This document shows, one piece after another, positions 40,399-48,857 of a stretch of 48,857 bases of DNA. The stretch spans positions 1-48,857 of the forward strand of contig NZ_DS022280.1 in NCBI RefSeq assembly GCF_000153725.1. The letters are read 5' to 3'. Position 1 is the first letter of the stretch. Every line of letters begins with the position of its first letter. A model generated the notes under the pieces. It did not search any database. It worked only from the letters and a program-made list of their open reading frames with translations, and was not told where the DNA came from. The translations under genes were made by a program, and so were the position numbers. The stretch comes from Salipiger bermudensis HTCC2601 (GTDB lineage Bacteria > Pseudomonadota > Alphaproteobacteria > Rhodobacterales > Rhodobacteraceae).

Positions 40399-41334
40399 AT
40401 GACGAAGACCTTTTTCGCAACCACCGCGCTGATCGGCGCACTGGCCTGCTCGGCGCAGGCCGAGACCATCGGGATCTCGATCCCGGCCGCGACCCACGGC
40501 TGGGCCGGGGCGCTGAACTACCATGCCGAGCGCACCGTCGAGCGCCTTCAGGAGGTCTACCCCGAGCACAGCTTCGTGCTGACCACCACGCCGGACTCGG
40601 CCACCCAGGTCTCGGATCTCGAGGACATGGTGGCGACCCGCGGCATCGACGCGCTCGTCGTGCTGCCGTTCGAATCCGAGCCGCTGACCGGTCCGATCCA
40701 GCGCATCGCCGAGAGCGGCACCTGGGTCACCGTGGTCGACCGCGGCCTCGCCGTGGAGGGCATCGAGACGCTCTACGTCGCCGGTGACAACGACAGCTTC
40801 GGCCGCACCGCGGGCGAGTATTTCGCCGGTGCGCTCGAGGATGGCGGCAAGGTCGTGGTGATGCGCGGCATCCCTTCCACCGTGGACAACGAGCGGGTCG
40901 AGGGCTTCGAGGCGGCAATCGACGGCTCCGGCCTCGAAGTGCTGGCGATGGATCACGGCAACTGGAACCGTGACACCGCGTTCACCCTGATGCAGGACTG
41001 GCTGTCGCGCTTCCCCGAGATCGACGCAGTCTGGGCCGCGGATGACGACATGGCCGTGGGCGCGCTGGCCGCCATCGAGCAGGCCGGCCGCACCGACGAG
41101 ATGATCGTGGTCGGTGGCGCCGGCATGAAGGAGATGGTCGACCGCATCCGCAACGGCGACGAGACGGTGCCGGTCAACGTCACCTACCCGCCGGCAATGA
41201 TCTCCACCGCCATCGAGATGACCGCCGTCGGCGTCACCGGTGCCGCCCCGATGAGCGGCGAGTTCATCATCGCCTCGGAGCTGATCACGCCCGAGAACGC
41301 CGACGACTTCTACTTCGAAGACAGCCCCTACTGA
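40399..41334 (+). CDS. sugar ABC transporter substrate-binding protein (RbsB type)
   Basis: A 311-residue secreted protein: signal peptide with core FFATTALIGALACS and cleavage after AQA near residue 21; mature part IGISIPAATHGWAGALNYHA, a periplasmic-binding-fold start. Typical family parts are DALVVLPFESEPLTGPIQR and WAADDDMAVGALAAIEQAG. It ends the operon, 48 bases after the permease, with its own GGGAGG ribosome site, and is followed by two strong hairpins. Sugar identity unknown. Confidence 0.93.
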   Translation: MTKTFFATTALIGALACSAQAETIGISIPAATHGWAGALNYHAERTVERLQEVYPEHSFVLTTTPDSATQVSDLEDMVATRGIDALVVLPFESEPLTGPIQRIAESGTWVTVVDRGLAVEGIETLYVAGDNDSFGRTAGEYFAGALEDGGKVVVMRGIPSTVDNERVEGFEAAIDGSGLEVLAMDHGNWNRDTAFTLMQDWLSRFPEIDAVWAADDDMAVGALAAIEQAGRTDEMIVVGGAGMKEMVDRIRNGDETVPVNVTYPPAMISTAIEMTAVGVTGAAPMSGEFIIASELITPENADDFYFEDSPY

Positions 41335-41341
41335 GAGGCCC

Positions 41342-41362
41342 GCGCCCCGGAAAGCGGGGCGC
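41342..41362 (+). terminator. GC-rich hairpin after the sugar operon
   Basis: GCGCCCC-7-GGGGCGC, 7-bp perfect stem 7 bases after the binding-protein stop; no T-run. Probably acts with the stronger hairpin following it. Confidence 0.5.
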
Positions 41363-41378
41363 CCTTGGACATGGTCAG

Positions 41379-41410
41379 GCGCCCCCGCGGAATATCGCGG
41401 GGGCGCTTTC
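41379..41410 (+). terminator. rho-independent terminator of the sugar operon
   Basis: GCGCCCCCGCG (41379-41389), 6-base loop, CGCGGGGGCGC (41396-41406), then TTTC. An 11-bp all-GC stem followed by a short T-tract. It may also stop minus-strand transcription from the SH3-protein gene. Confidence 0.8.
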
Positions 41411-41477
41411 AGTCTGTTCGGTCATTGAATTGAAGAAGGCGCAGCGCGGTTTCTTGCTCCGAGGTCGAAGGGCAAGA

Positions 41478-42302
41478 CTACCGACGGGGCTGGCAGTCGA
41501 CGCTTTCGACCTCTGCCGAAAGCACCGGGTCCGGCTCCAGCGAAAAGTCGAAGCGAAGCATCACGTCGCCGCCGCTGGTGCCGTCGCGAACCGGGAGTCG
41601 CATCCCGTCCTGCTGCCAGATCGTGCGGCGCTCTTCGGCGCCGAGGCTCTCGTAGGAAATGCTCGCCTCGCAGACCAGCGCGACCTCCTCCGTCAGGAAG
41701 GGCGCATAGGCTTCGGGGATCTCCAGAGCGACGCTCAGGCGCAGCGTGCATCCCGCAAGACCCTGCCCCGCGCCATTGCCGCTCCGGCAGTCGAAGCGTG
41801 CGACATCCGTGCTCAGAGGCTCTTGCCGTCCGCTGCCCGGCACCGTGGGCCAGGGGCGCGGCAGCGTGGGCGACGGGACTGGCGACGGCCGCGTCTCCTG
41901 AGACGCCCCGAACGGCGCGTTCATGAAAGACCGTCGGCCGGTGGGCCGGCCCTCGGTGTCGGTGCCGCGGGTGAGCTTCATCCCCTCGCCCGTCCCGGCG
42001 GCCCGGGTGGCATCGACCCAACCAAGCCCCGCGAGGGTGGAGGCCTCTACCCAGCCAGACGGATAGATCCCGCCAAGATCCACGAGCTGCACCCAGCCAC
42101 CGCGCACCGCGCGCACGCGGAGCATCGTGCCCGGGCCAGGCCGGCCGATCACCCGGCTGTCGAAGCCCGGCGCCCGGCGCAGGTCGAGATGCCGGTCGTC
42201 GAGCGTGGCGGCGTATCCGGGTTCGAACGCCACCGCGGGCTGCGGCATCGACACGGCAAGCAGCAGGGCGGCCATCGCCGCCCGGATCGGGAACAGGGTC
42301 AT
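41478..42302 (-). CDS. secreted SH3-domain protein of unknown function
   Basis: A 274-residue protein with a signal peptide (core AAMAALLLAVSM, cleavage near AVAFE, residue 25). Residues about 30-88 form a bacterial SH3b domain (LDLRRAPGFDSRVIGRPGPG, WVQLVDLGGIYPSGWVEAS). A Pro-rich linker (ETRPSPVPSPTLPRPWPTVP) leads to a C-terminal domain of about 100 residues with four Cys that could form two disulfides. I do not recognise this C-terminal domain. SH3b proteins often bind cell-wall peptides or proteins in the periplasm. Stands alone between two operons. Confidence 0.75.
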   Translation of the reverse strand: MTLFPIRAAMAALLLAVSMPQPAVAFEPGYAATLDDRHLDLRRAPGFDSRVIGRPGPGTMLRVRAVRGGWVQLVDLGGIYPSGWVEASTLAGLGWVDATRAAGTGEGMKLTRGTDTEGRPTGRRSFMNAPFGASQETRPSPVPSPTLPRPWPTVPGSGRQEPLSTDVARFDCRSGNGAGQGLAGCTLRLSVALEIPEAYAPFLTEEVALVCEASISYESLGAEERRTIWQQDGMRLPVRDGTSGGDVMLRFDFSLEPDPVLSAEVESVDCQPRR

Positions 42303-42355
42303 CTGAGCGCTCCTCTTTCACCGGCCAGAGCAGCACCCTGCGCAAGAAAGTGCAA

Positions 42356-42388
42356 GGGATCGCGGCACGCCCGGCGCACCGCGATCCC
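42356..42388 (-). terminator. terminator hairpin of the peptide-transport/GGT operon
   Basis: GGGATCGCGG (42356-42365) pairs perfectly with CCGCGATCCC (42379-42388). On the minus strand the stem follows the M20 stop by 39 bases and is followed by TTGCACTTTCTTGC, a T-containing tail. Confidence 0.6.
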
Positions 42389-42427
42389 CAATGTCTTTGA
42401 AAAGCTCTGTTGCGAGACGTCCTGTCC

Positions 42428-43819
42428 TCAGCTGGCGGGCGTGCCCCCTGCCCCGACATCCCAGAACACCCCGGCCATGACCCGCAGCGCATCGCGCGAT
42501 ACCGGCTTCAGAATGTGCTCGTTCGGCGCATGCTGCGAGCAGCCGCGATAGGAATGCGGCACCCAGATCGTCGGCACCTCGAGGATATCGGTGAAGCTGT
42601 CATTGGGCAGCGAGCCGGCGAGGTTGGGCAGCACGTGCAACTCGCCCGCTGTCTTGCGGATCGAGGCGCCCACGAACTGCGCCCACGGGTGCTCGGGATC
42701 GAGCCGAGTGGCGGCGAAGAAGCCCCGGTCATGGGCGCGGATCTGCACCCGCTCGAAGCCATGCGCATCGAGATGGCGGCGCAGCGCGGGGATCACCTCT
42801 TCCGGGTCGGTGCCGACCACGTAGCGCAGCTGGCAGGTCGCCCGCGCCCAGCCCGAGATCGCGTTGACCGGCGCCTCGGGCACGCCCGAGACCATCGCCA
42901 GCACGGCAAAGCTGTTCCAGCCAAAGACCCGCTCTGCTGGCGTCAGGCTTTCTTCACCCCAGTCGGGATCCACCGCCGGCCCCTCGCCGCCCGCCACCGG
43001 CAGGTCGCGCAGGGCCGCGCGGACGCTGTCGGTGAGGCTGTCAGGGCGCCATTCCGGCACCTTGATCTGGCCGCGCGCGTCGGTGATGCAGGCCAGCGCA
43101 TGGGCGAGGATCATCGCCGGATCGGCGAGCAGCCCGCCCCAGTTGCCGGAGTGATGCGCGCCCTCGTGGGTCTCGACCACGAGATCGAAGGTGGTGCCCC
43201 CGCGCGAGCCCATGAACATGGTCGGCACCTCGGGCTGCAGGCGCGGCCCGTCGGAGGCGATCAGCACATCGGCGGTGAGCCTCTCCTTGTAGGTCTCGAA
43301 CACTTCGGGCAGCCCGACCGAGCCGACCTCCTCGCTCATCTCGATGACGATGCGGGTGTTGAAGCCGAGGCTTCCGCGCGTCGCCAGCACCGCCTCGAGC
43401 GCGGCGATGTTGACGAGGTGCTGGCCCTTGTTGTCGGCGGTGCCACGCCCGTAGAGCCGCTCGTCCTCCTCGACGATCTCCCACGGCTTGAGGCCCTCGC
43501 GCCACATACCCTCCTGCCCCAGCACCGCGTCGCCGTGGCCATAGGTCAGCACCATCGGCAGGCCCTCGGCCTCGACCCGCTCGCCCAGCAGCAGCGGGCC
43601 GCCGCGCGGATCGGGGTTGTCGATGATCTCGCAGGCGAAGCCGAGCGCCTCGAGCCGGGGCAGCATCGCCTCCTTGAGGTAGCGCAGCGACTCGTCGCGC
43701 GCCTCCTGCGCCGGGTTCTGGCTCTCGGTGCGGAATGCCACGAGGCTCGCAAGGTCCGACTGGAAGGTTCCCGCGTCGAAATAGTCGGTGACATGGGAGA
43801 TGGCGGCGTCGCGGGTCAT
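42428..43819 (-). CDS. M20-family metallopeptidase / dipeptidase
   Basis: A 463-residue enzyme started at ATG 43819, in an ATGA overlap with the GGT stop. Metal ligands are in place: His95 (TYGHGDAV), Asp129 (GRGTADNKG), Glu163-Glu164 (EMSEEVGS) and further C-terminal His in SYRGCSQHAPNEH. Residues about 200-330 contain the dimerisation domain typical of carnosinase/CNDP-like M20 peptidases (THEGAHHSGNWGGLL). It would cut dipeptides or N-acyl amino acids in the cytoplasm. Next to GGT and a peptide ABC system it could split Cys-Gly or other dipeptides freed from gamma-glutamyl compounds. Confidence 0.91.
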   Translation of the reverse strand: MTRDAAISHVTDYFDAGTFQSDLASLVAFRTESQNPAQEARDESLRYLKEAMLPRLEALGFACEIIDNPDPRGGPLLLGERVEAEGLPMVLTYGHGDAVLGQEGMWREGLKPWEIVEEDERLYGRGTADNKGQHLVNIAALEAVLATRGSLGFNTRIVIEMSEEVGSVGLPEVFETYKERLTADVLIASDGPRLQPEVPTMFMGSRGGTTFDLVVETHEGAHHSGNWGGLLADPAMILAHALACITDARGQIKVPEWRPDSLTDSVRAALRDLPVAGGEGPAVDPDWGEESLTPAERVFGWNSFAVLAMVSGVPEAPVNAISGWARATCQLRYVVGTDPEEVIPALRRHLDAHGFERVQIRAHDRGFFAATRLDPEHPWAQFVGASIRKTAGELHVLPNLAGSLPNDSFTDILEVPTIWVPHSYRGCSQHAPNEHILKPVSRDALRVMAGVFWDVGAGGTPAS

Positions 43820-45377
43820 TGGTCGTCCTCGAGGGCTGCGTCGCCCCAGGGCGACATGATTTCGGTGCATCCGGTGTTGGTCGTGCCGTCGCGCATCACG
43901 CCTGCGGGGCAGGCAAAGGCATAGGGCAGCACGGTGCGGCGGGTGGTCTGGACCGGCATGACGGCGCCGAGTGCGCTCAGCACGTCTTGGGAAAGCATCT
44001 CGTCGGCAACGATGCCGGTGCCGCCCGAGACGTCGATGCGCGGGGAGTGGAAGGCCTCGCCGAGGCTCATGCCGCCATCGACCACGAAGGAGGCCAGCTG
44101 CGACACGGCGGAGACGATCTTGCGCCCGCCCGACGCGCCAAGCGCGACGCGGCGTTCGCCTGCGGCGCCCAGCACCGGGCAGACATTCATCAGGCAAGCC
44201 TTGTCCGGGGCCAGCGAGTTGGGTTTCCCCTGCTCAGGGTCGAACCACATGATGCCGTTGTTCATCAGCAGCCCGGTGGCGGGCGAGACCACGCGGCTGC
44301 CGAAGATCGACAGCAGGGTCTGGGTGTTGGCCACCATGTTGCCGTCGCGGTCGACGACGGAGAAATGCGTGGTGCAGCCCGGCGCCTCGGGCACCTCGCC
44401 GGTATCGCCCATCTTGCCCAGCCGTTCGGCATAGGCGGTGGCGAGCGCGCGGGCGTAGGCAGGATAGGCAGATGCCGGGCTCGACAGATCGGCGTCCGAG
44501 AGCTGCTCCATCACCCGCGCGAAGGTCGGGCCTGCGGTGAGGCCGGGCATGACGTGGAACAGCGCGTCGCGATAGGACACCGGCTGCGCCGCCCCCACCC
44601 AGGCGCGGTAGCCGGCGAGATCCTCGGCGGCGAGGCTGCCGCCCTTGGCCTGCACGTCCTGCGCCAGAGCGCGGCCCACGTCGCCCTCGTAGAAGGCGCG
44701 CGGCCCGCCGGCGGCCAGCGCCTCCAACGTGGCAGCCATGGCGCTCTGGTCGAGCCGGTTGTCGGGGATCGCGGTCCAGCCGCTGCCCTTGGGCCAGACC
44801 CCGTCATCGAGAAACAGCGCCGCGGCGTCGGGATCCTTGGCGAGGTTGCGCGCGGTCGAAGCGATCAGCAGCGCCGCGTACCAGTCGACCAGCATCCCCT
44901 CGCGGGCGAAGGCGATGGCCGGTGAGAGCAGCTCGGCCCAGGGCATCCGGCCCCAGCGGGCATGGGCCTGCCCGAGGCCGTCGACGGTGCCGGGCACCGC
45001 GATGGCCTTGGCGCCCTCGACATTGCGGTCCTCGACCACCCGCTCCCACGGGAACAGGTCGCCGGCCTTGCCCTCGCCGCTCAGCGGGTAATCGGCGACC
45101 TTCAGCCCGCGCGGCGAGCGCATGCCGAAATTGATCGCCACCGCCTCGCCGGTATCGGCGCGCCAGTGCACCGCTGCCCCGCCGCCGGCCGGTCCGCTCA
45201 TCCACGGCTCGAGCACCCCGATGGCAAACGAGGTCGCCACAGCCGCGTCGACCGCGTCGCCACCGGCGCGCAGCACCTCGGCCCCGGCTTCGGCGGCAAG
45301 GCGATGTTGCGCCGCGACCACGCCGCCCGCGGTCTCGATGACGTGCTTTCGGGTCTCCTGCGTCTTCGACAAGGCGC

Positions 45378-45381
<4 letters not shown>
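43816..45381 (-). CDS. ggt: gamma-glutamyltransferase family protein
   Basis: A 521-residue Ntn-hydrolase started at ATG 45381 in an ATGA overlap with the ATPase gene. It shows AEAGAEVLRAGGDAVDAAVA near the start, EPWMSGPAGGGAAVHW, and the autocleavage site at Thr337 (GCTTHFSVVDRDGNMVANT), which becomes the nucleophile of the small subunit; a later GASGGRKIVSAV is also typical. No clear signal peptide, so it appears cytoplasmic, unlike the classic periplasmic enzyme. It would hydrolyse or transfer gamma-glutamyl groups of glutathione or related amides after import. Confidence 0.92.
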
Positions 45382-46357
<976 letters not shown>

Positions 46358-46361
<4 letters not shown>

Positions 46362-47353
46362 GCGACCTCTCCTTCTTGCGACAGAGCCCCATCGGAATGG
46401 ATGCAGCGGAACGCGTGGGTGGCGTCGCCGCGCTGCGGGATCGGCGCGCGGCACTCGGGCCGGGCGTGCGGGCAGCGGGTGCGGAAGGCGCAGCCCGTGA
46501 CCTCGCCGATCAGCGAGGGCACGATGCCCGGAATGGTGCCGAGCGGCGCGCCGCGCTCGGTCTTGCCGGGCTGCGGGATGCAGCGCAGCAGGCCGCGGGT
46601 GTAGGGATGGCTGGGCCTGGCAAAGACCTCGGTCGAGGGGCCGGTCTCGACCAGCTCGCCGGCATACATCACCGCCACCTTGTCGGCGACGCGCGCCACC
46701 ACGCCAAGATCGTGGGTGATGAGGATCATCGCCATGTTCATCTCGCGGGTGAGATCGACCAGCAGGCGCAGGATCTGCGCCTGAATGGTCACGTCGAGCG
46801 CCGTCGTCGGCTCGTCCGCGATCAGTAGGTCGGGCTCGCACATCAGCGCGAGCGCGATCATCACGCGCTGCCGCAACCCGCCCGAAAGCTGGTGCGGATA
46901 CTGGCTCAGCCGGCTCTCTGCGGCGGTGATGCCGACCTTCTCGAGCAGCTCGATGGCGCGGGCGCGGGCCTGCGCGTTGCTCACCTTGCGGTGCAGCCTG
47001 AGCGTTTCGGCCAGCTGGTCCCCGATGGTGTAGGCCGGGTTGAGCGAGGTCATCGGCTCCTGAAAGATCATCGCCATCCGGTTGCCGCGCAGCGTGCGCA
47101 TCACCCGGCGGTTGGCTTTCAGCAGATCGACATCCTCGAAGCGCATCTCGTCGGCCTGCCGCTTGATGGACTTGCCGAGCAGCCCCATCACCGCCAGCGA
47201 GGTCAGCGACTTGCCCGAGCCACTCTCGCCGACGATCGACAGCGTCTCGCCGCGCTTGAGGTCGAAGTCGATGCCGCGCACCGCGTGCAGCGTGCCGCTG
47301 CCCATGGGAATGTCGAGGGTCAGGTTCTTCACGGAAAGGATCGTGTCACTCAT
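46358..47353 (-). CDS. peptide ABC transporter ATP-binding protein (DppD/OppD type)
   Basis: A 331-residue ATPase with Walker A GESGSGKSL (about 41-49; Leu follows where Thr/Ser is usual), signature LSGGLRQRVMIALAL, Walker B LLIADEPTTALDV and the family tail GCAFRTRCPHARPEC. Partner of the following DppF-type subunit. It begins 3 bases after the permease stop. Confidence 0.94.
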
Positions 47354-47356
47354 GGC

Positions 47357-48253
47357 TCAGCTCCTGCCTTCGGGGGCGGTGACGTCGCGCAGACCGTCGC
47401 CCATCAGGTTGATCGCCAGCACCAGCACGAAGAGCACCGCGCCGGGGATCAGCACCAGCCACGGCTCGAACAGCATCATGTTCTTGCCCTCCGACACCAT
47501 CAGGCCCCAGGACGGGGTCGGCGGCTGCACGCCCAGGCCGAGGAAGCTCAGCGCCGCCTCGAGCAGGATGGCGTGCGCCATCTCGAGCGTGACCACGACG
47601 ATCAGGTTGTTGAAGATGTTGGGCATGATCTCGGTCAGCACGATGCGCGGGGTCGAGGCGCCGATGACCTGCGCGGCGGCAACGTAGTCGCGCCGGCGCA
47701 CCTGCAGGGTCGAGGCCCGCATGACCACGGCGAAGCGGTCCCAGAGCAGCAGACCCAGCACGCAGATCACCACCGTCAGCGAGCCACCGAGGATGGCGAC
47801 CACCGCCAGCGCCACCAGCACAACCGGCATGGCGAGGCGGACATTGATCAGAAAGGTCACCACGGCATCGACCTTGCCGCCGAAATAGCCGGCGGCGACG
47901 CCCATGGCGGTGCCGATGACGCCCGAGATCAGCGCCGCAACGGCGCCGATCAGCAGCGACACGCGGGCACCGTAGATCAGCCGCGACAGGTAGTCCCGGC
48001 CAAGGTGGTCGGTGCCCAGCGGGTGTTCCCACGTGCCGCCCATGAAGACCGGCTTGACCATGCGGTTCATCAGGCTCTGCTCGTAGGGGTCGTGCGGCGC
48101 CAGCACCGGCGCCAGCAGCGCAACCAGCACCAGCAGCAGGACCACGGTCATGCCGAAGATCAGCGCCTTGTGTTTCAGGGCGCGCGCCTTGAGCATCTGC
48201 CGCGGCGACGGGCCTTCGATTTCACGAAAGAGGGGATCGGTGGCGTCGGTCAC
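47357..48253 (-). CDS. peptide ABC transporter permease (DppC/OppC type)
   Basis: A 298-residue permease. I chose the GTG at 48253 (VTDATDPLFREIEGP), 1 base past the previous stop with GGAG 8 bases upstream; the frame stays open to 48304 but overlaps the preceding gene. It has the N-terminal cytoplasmic stretch, one helix, then PLGTDHLGRDYLSRLIYGAR and the coupling motif EAALSFLGLGVQPPTPSWGL typical of DppC. Confidence 0.93.
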   Translation of the reverse strand: MTDATDPLFREIEGPSPRQMLKARALKHKALIFGMTVVLLLVLVALLAPVLAPHDPYEQSLMNRMVKPVFMGGTWEHPLGTDHLGRDYLSRLIYGARVSLLIGAVAALISGVIGTAMGVAAGYFGGKVDAVVTFLINVRLAMPVVLVALAVVAILGGSLTVVICVLGLLLWDRFAVVMRASTLQVRRRDYVAAAQVIGASTPRIVLTEIMPNIFNNLIVVVTLEMAHAILLEAALSFLGLGVQPPTPSWGLMVSEGKNMMLFEPWLVLIPGAVLFVLVLAINLMGDGLRDVTAPEGRS

Positions 48254-48254
48254 G

Positions 48255-48857
48255 TCAGGCGCTCCGCATTCTGGGGTCCAGCCACGCGTTGAGCACGTCG
48301 GCAAGGAAGGTGAAGACGATGTAGAACATCGAGAAGACGAGGATCAGCGCCTGCACCGTGGGCAGGTCGTTGCGCGCGATGCTCTCCCACGCGAGGTAGC
48401 CCGCGCCGTGCAGCGCAAAGACCGACTCGACCACGATCGAGCCGCCGAGCATGAAGCCCATCTGCACCGCCGCGAGGCTGACCACCGGGATGATGGCGTT
48501 GCGCAGCGCGTGCTTGAAAAGCACCCGCGTCTCGCCGGCGCCCTTGGCGCGCGCGGTGCGGATGTAGTCCGAGCCCAGCACGTCGAGCATGCCGGCGCGG
48601 GTCAGGCGCATGATGGCTGGCATGGCGTAGTAGCCCAGCACGATGGTGGGCATGATGAAATGCCGCCATGTCGCGGCGCCCGAGGGCGGCAGCAGGCCGA
48701 GCTGGATGGCAAAGACCACGATCAGTATCAGGCCGAACCAGAACGACGGCATCGCCTGCCCGGCGACCGACAGGAACAGCGCCACGCGGTCGATCAGCGA
48801 GTTGGGACGGATCGCCGCCACCACGCCGAGCGGCACCGCGGTCAGAAGCGCGAAGAG
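48255..48857 (-). CDS. peptide ABC transporter permease (DppB/OppB type), 5' end outside the window
   Basis: The C-terminal 200 residues of a DppB-type permease, running off the right edge. It contains LFLSVAGQAMPSFWFGLIL, DYIRTARAKGAGETRVLFKH (the ATPase-coupling loop) and SIVVESVFALHGAGYLAWES. The binding protein is presumably further upstream, beyond the window. Confidence 0.92.
   Translation of the reverse strand, partial: LFALLTAVPLGVVAAIRPNSLIDRVALFLSVAGQAMPSFWFGLILIVVFAIQLGLLPPSGAATWRHFIMPTIVLGYYAMPAIMRLTRAGMLDVLGSDYIRTARAKGAGETRVLFKHALRNAIIPVVSLAAVQMGFMLGGSIVVESVFALHGAGYLAWESIARNDLPTVQALILVFSMFYIVFTFLADVLNAWLDPRMRSA

Noticed and set aside
46892-48292. 466-codon plus-strand open frame opposite the peptide ABC genes
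   Set aside because: Shadow of three well-supported minus-strand genes, crossing their boundaries.

Overview
The window is GC-rich, tightly packed DNA, most likely from an alphaproteobacterium of the Rhodobacterales (Roseobacter/Salipiger-type). This is inferred from two TRAP systems, a tripartite tricarboxylate system, hydantoinase A/B pairs, many ATGA stop/start overlaps and IS remnants typical of that group. No rRNA, tRNA, CRISPR, replication or essential housekeeping gene is visible. The content is almost all uptake, catabolism and local regulators, which suits a megaplasmid, a chromid or an accessory chromosomal region.

Region A (1-8149) is a catabolic cluster for an unidentified organic acid. 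On the minus strand lie a GntR regulator (cut by the window edge), a MaoC hydratase, an acyl-CoA dehydrogenase and a tautomerase. On the plus strand lie a DapA-type lyase, a TRAP transporter (dctPQM), a DUF3830 protein and an AMP-forming acyl-CoA synthetase. An identical 12-mer, TGATCAGATAAT on the minus strand, precedes both the dehydrogenase and the tautomerase and probably marks the GntR sites. Region B (8150-8602) is a scar with an IS30-type transposase remnant.

Region C (8603-21133) is one long minus-strand gene run: hyuA-hyuB, a second TRAP system, a second hyuA-hyuB pair, an AEC transporter and a D-2-hydroxyacid dehydrogenase, with a divergent TetR regulator at 21267. This reads as import and ATP-dependent opening of a cyclic amide or a related carboxylation substrate. 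Region D (21963-27035) holds a RidA/LysR divergent pair and then a gene graveyard: ends of an ornithine-cyclodeaminase-like gene and an M20 amidase, an intact IS5-family (IS903-like) element without target duplication, the end of a FadR-type regulator, a doubly deleted penicillin-acylase-type gene and an IS3 scrap.

Region E (27036-34413) is tctCBA plus an AbrB-type transporter, divergent from a TctD-like response regulator and an unusual TctE-like histidine kinase. The kinase continues through a hydrophobic segment into a complete periplasmic solute-binding-protein domain. Three CTGAC repeats at an exact 11-bp period lie in the divergent promoter. Region F (34522-41410) is a LacI-regulated sugar ABC operon (isomerase, Gfo/Idh/MocA oxidoreductase, ATPase, permease, binding protein) with two palindromic operator candidates. 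Region G (41478-48857) has an SH3-domain secreted protein and a peptide ABC operon (permeases and ATPases) fused by overlaps to gamma-glutamyltransferase and an M20 peptidase, suggesting use of glutathione or gamma-glutamyl peptides.

The strongest candidates for something undescribed are the kinase/solute-binding-protein fusion with its 11-bp repeat array, the two-pair HyuAB/TRAP locus, and the region A acyl-CoA/aldolase pathway. All functions rest on reading motifs by eye; substrates are not determined.
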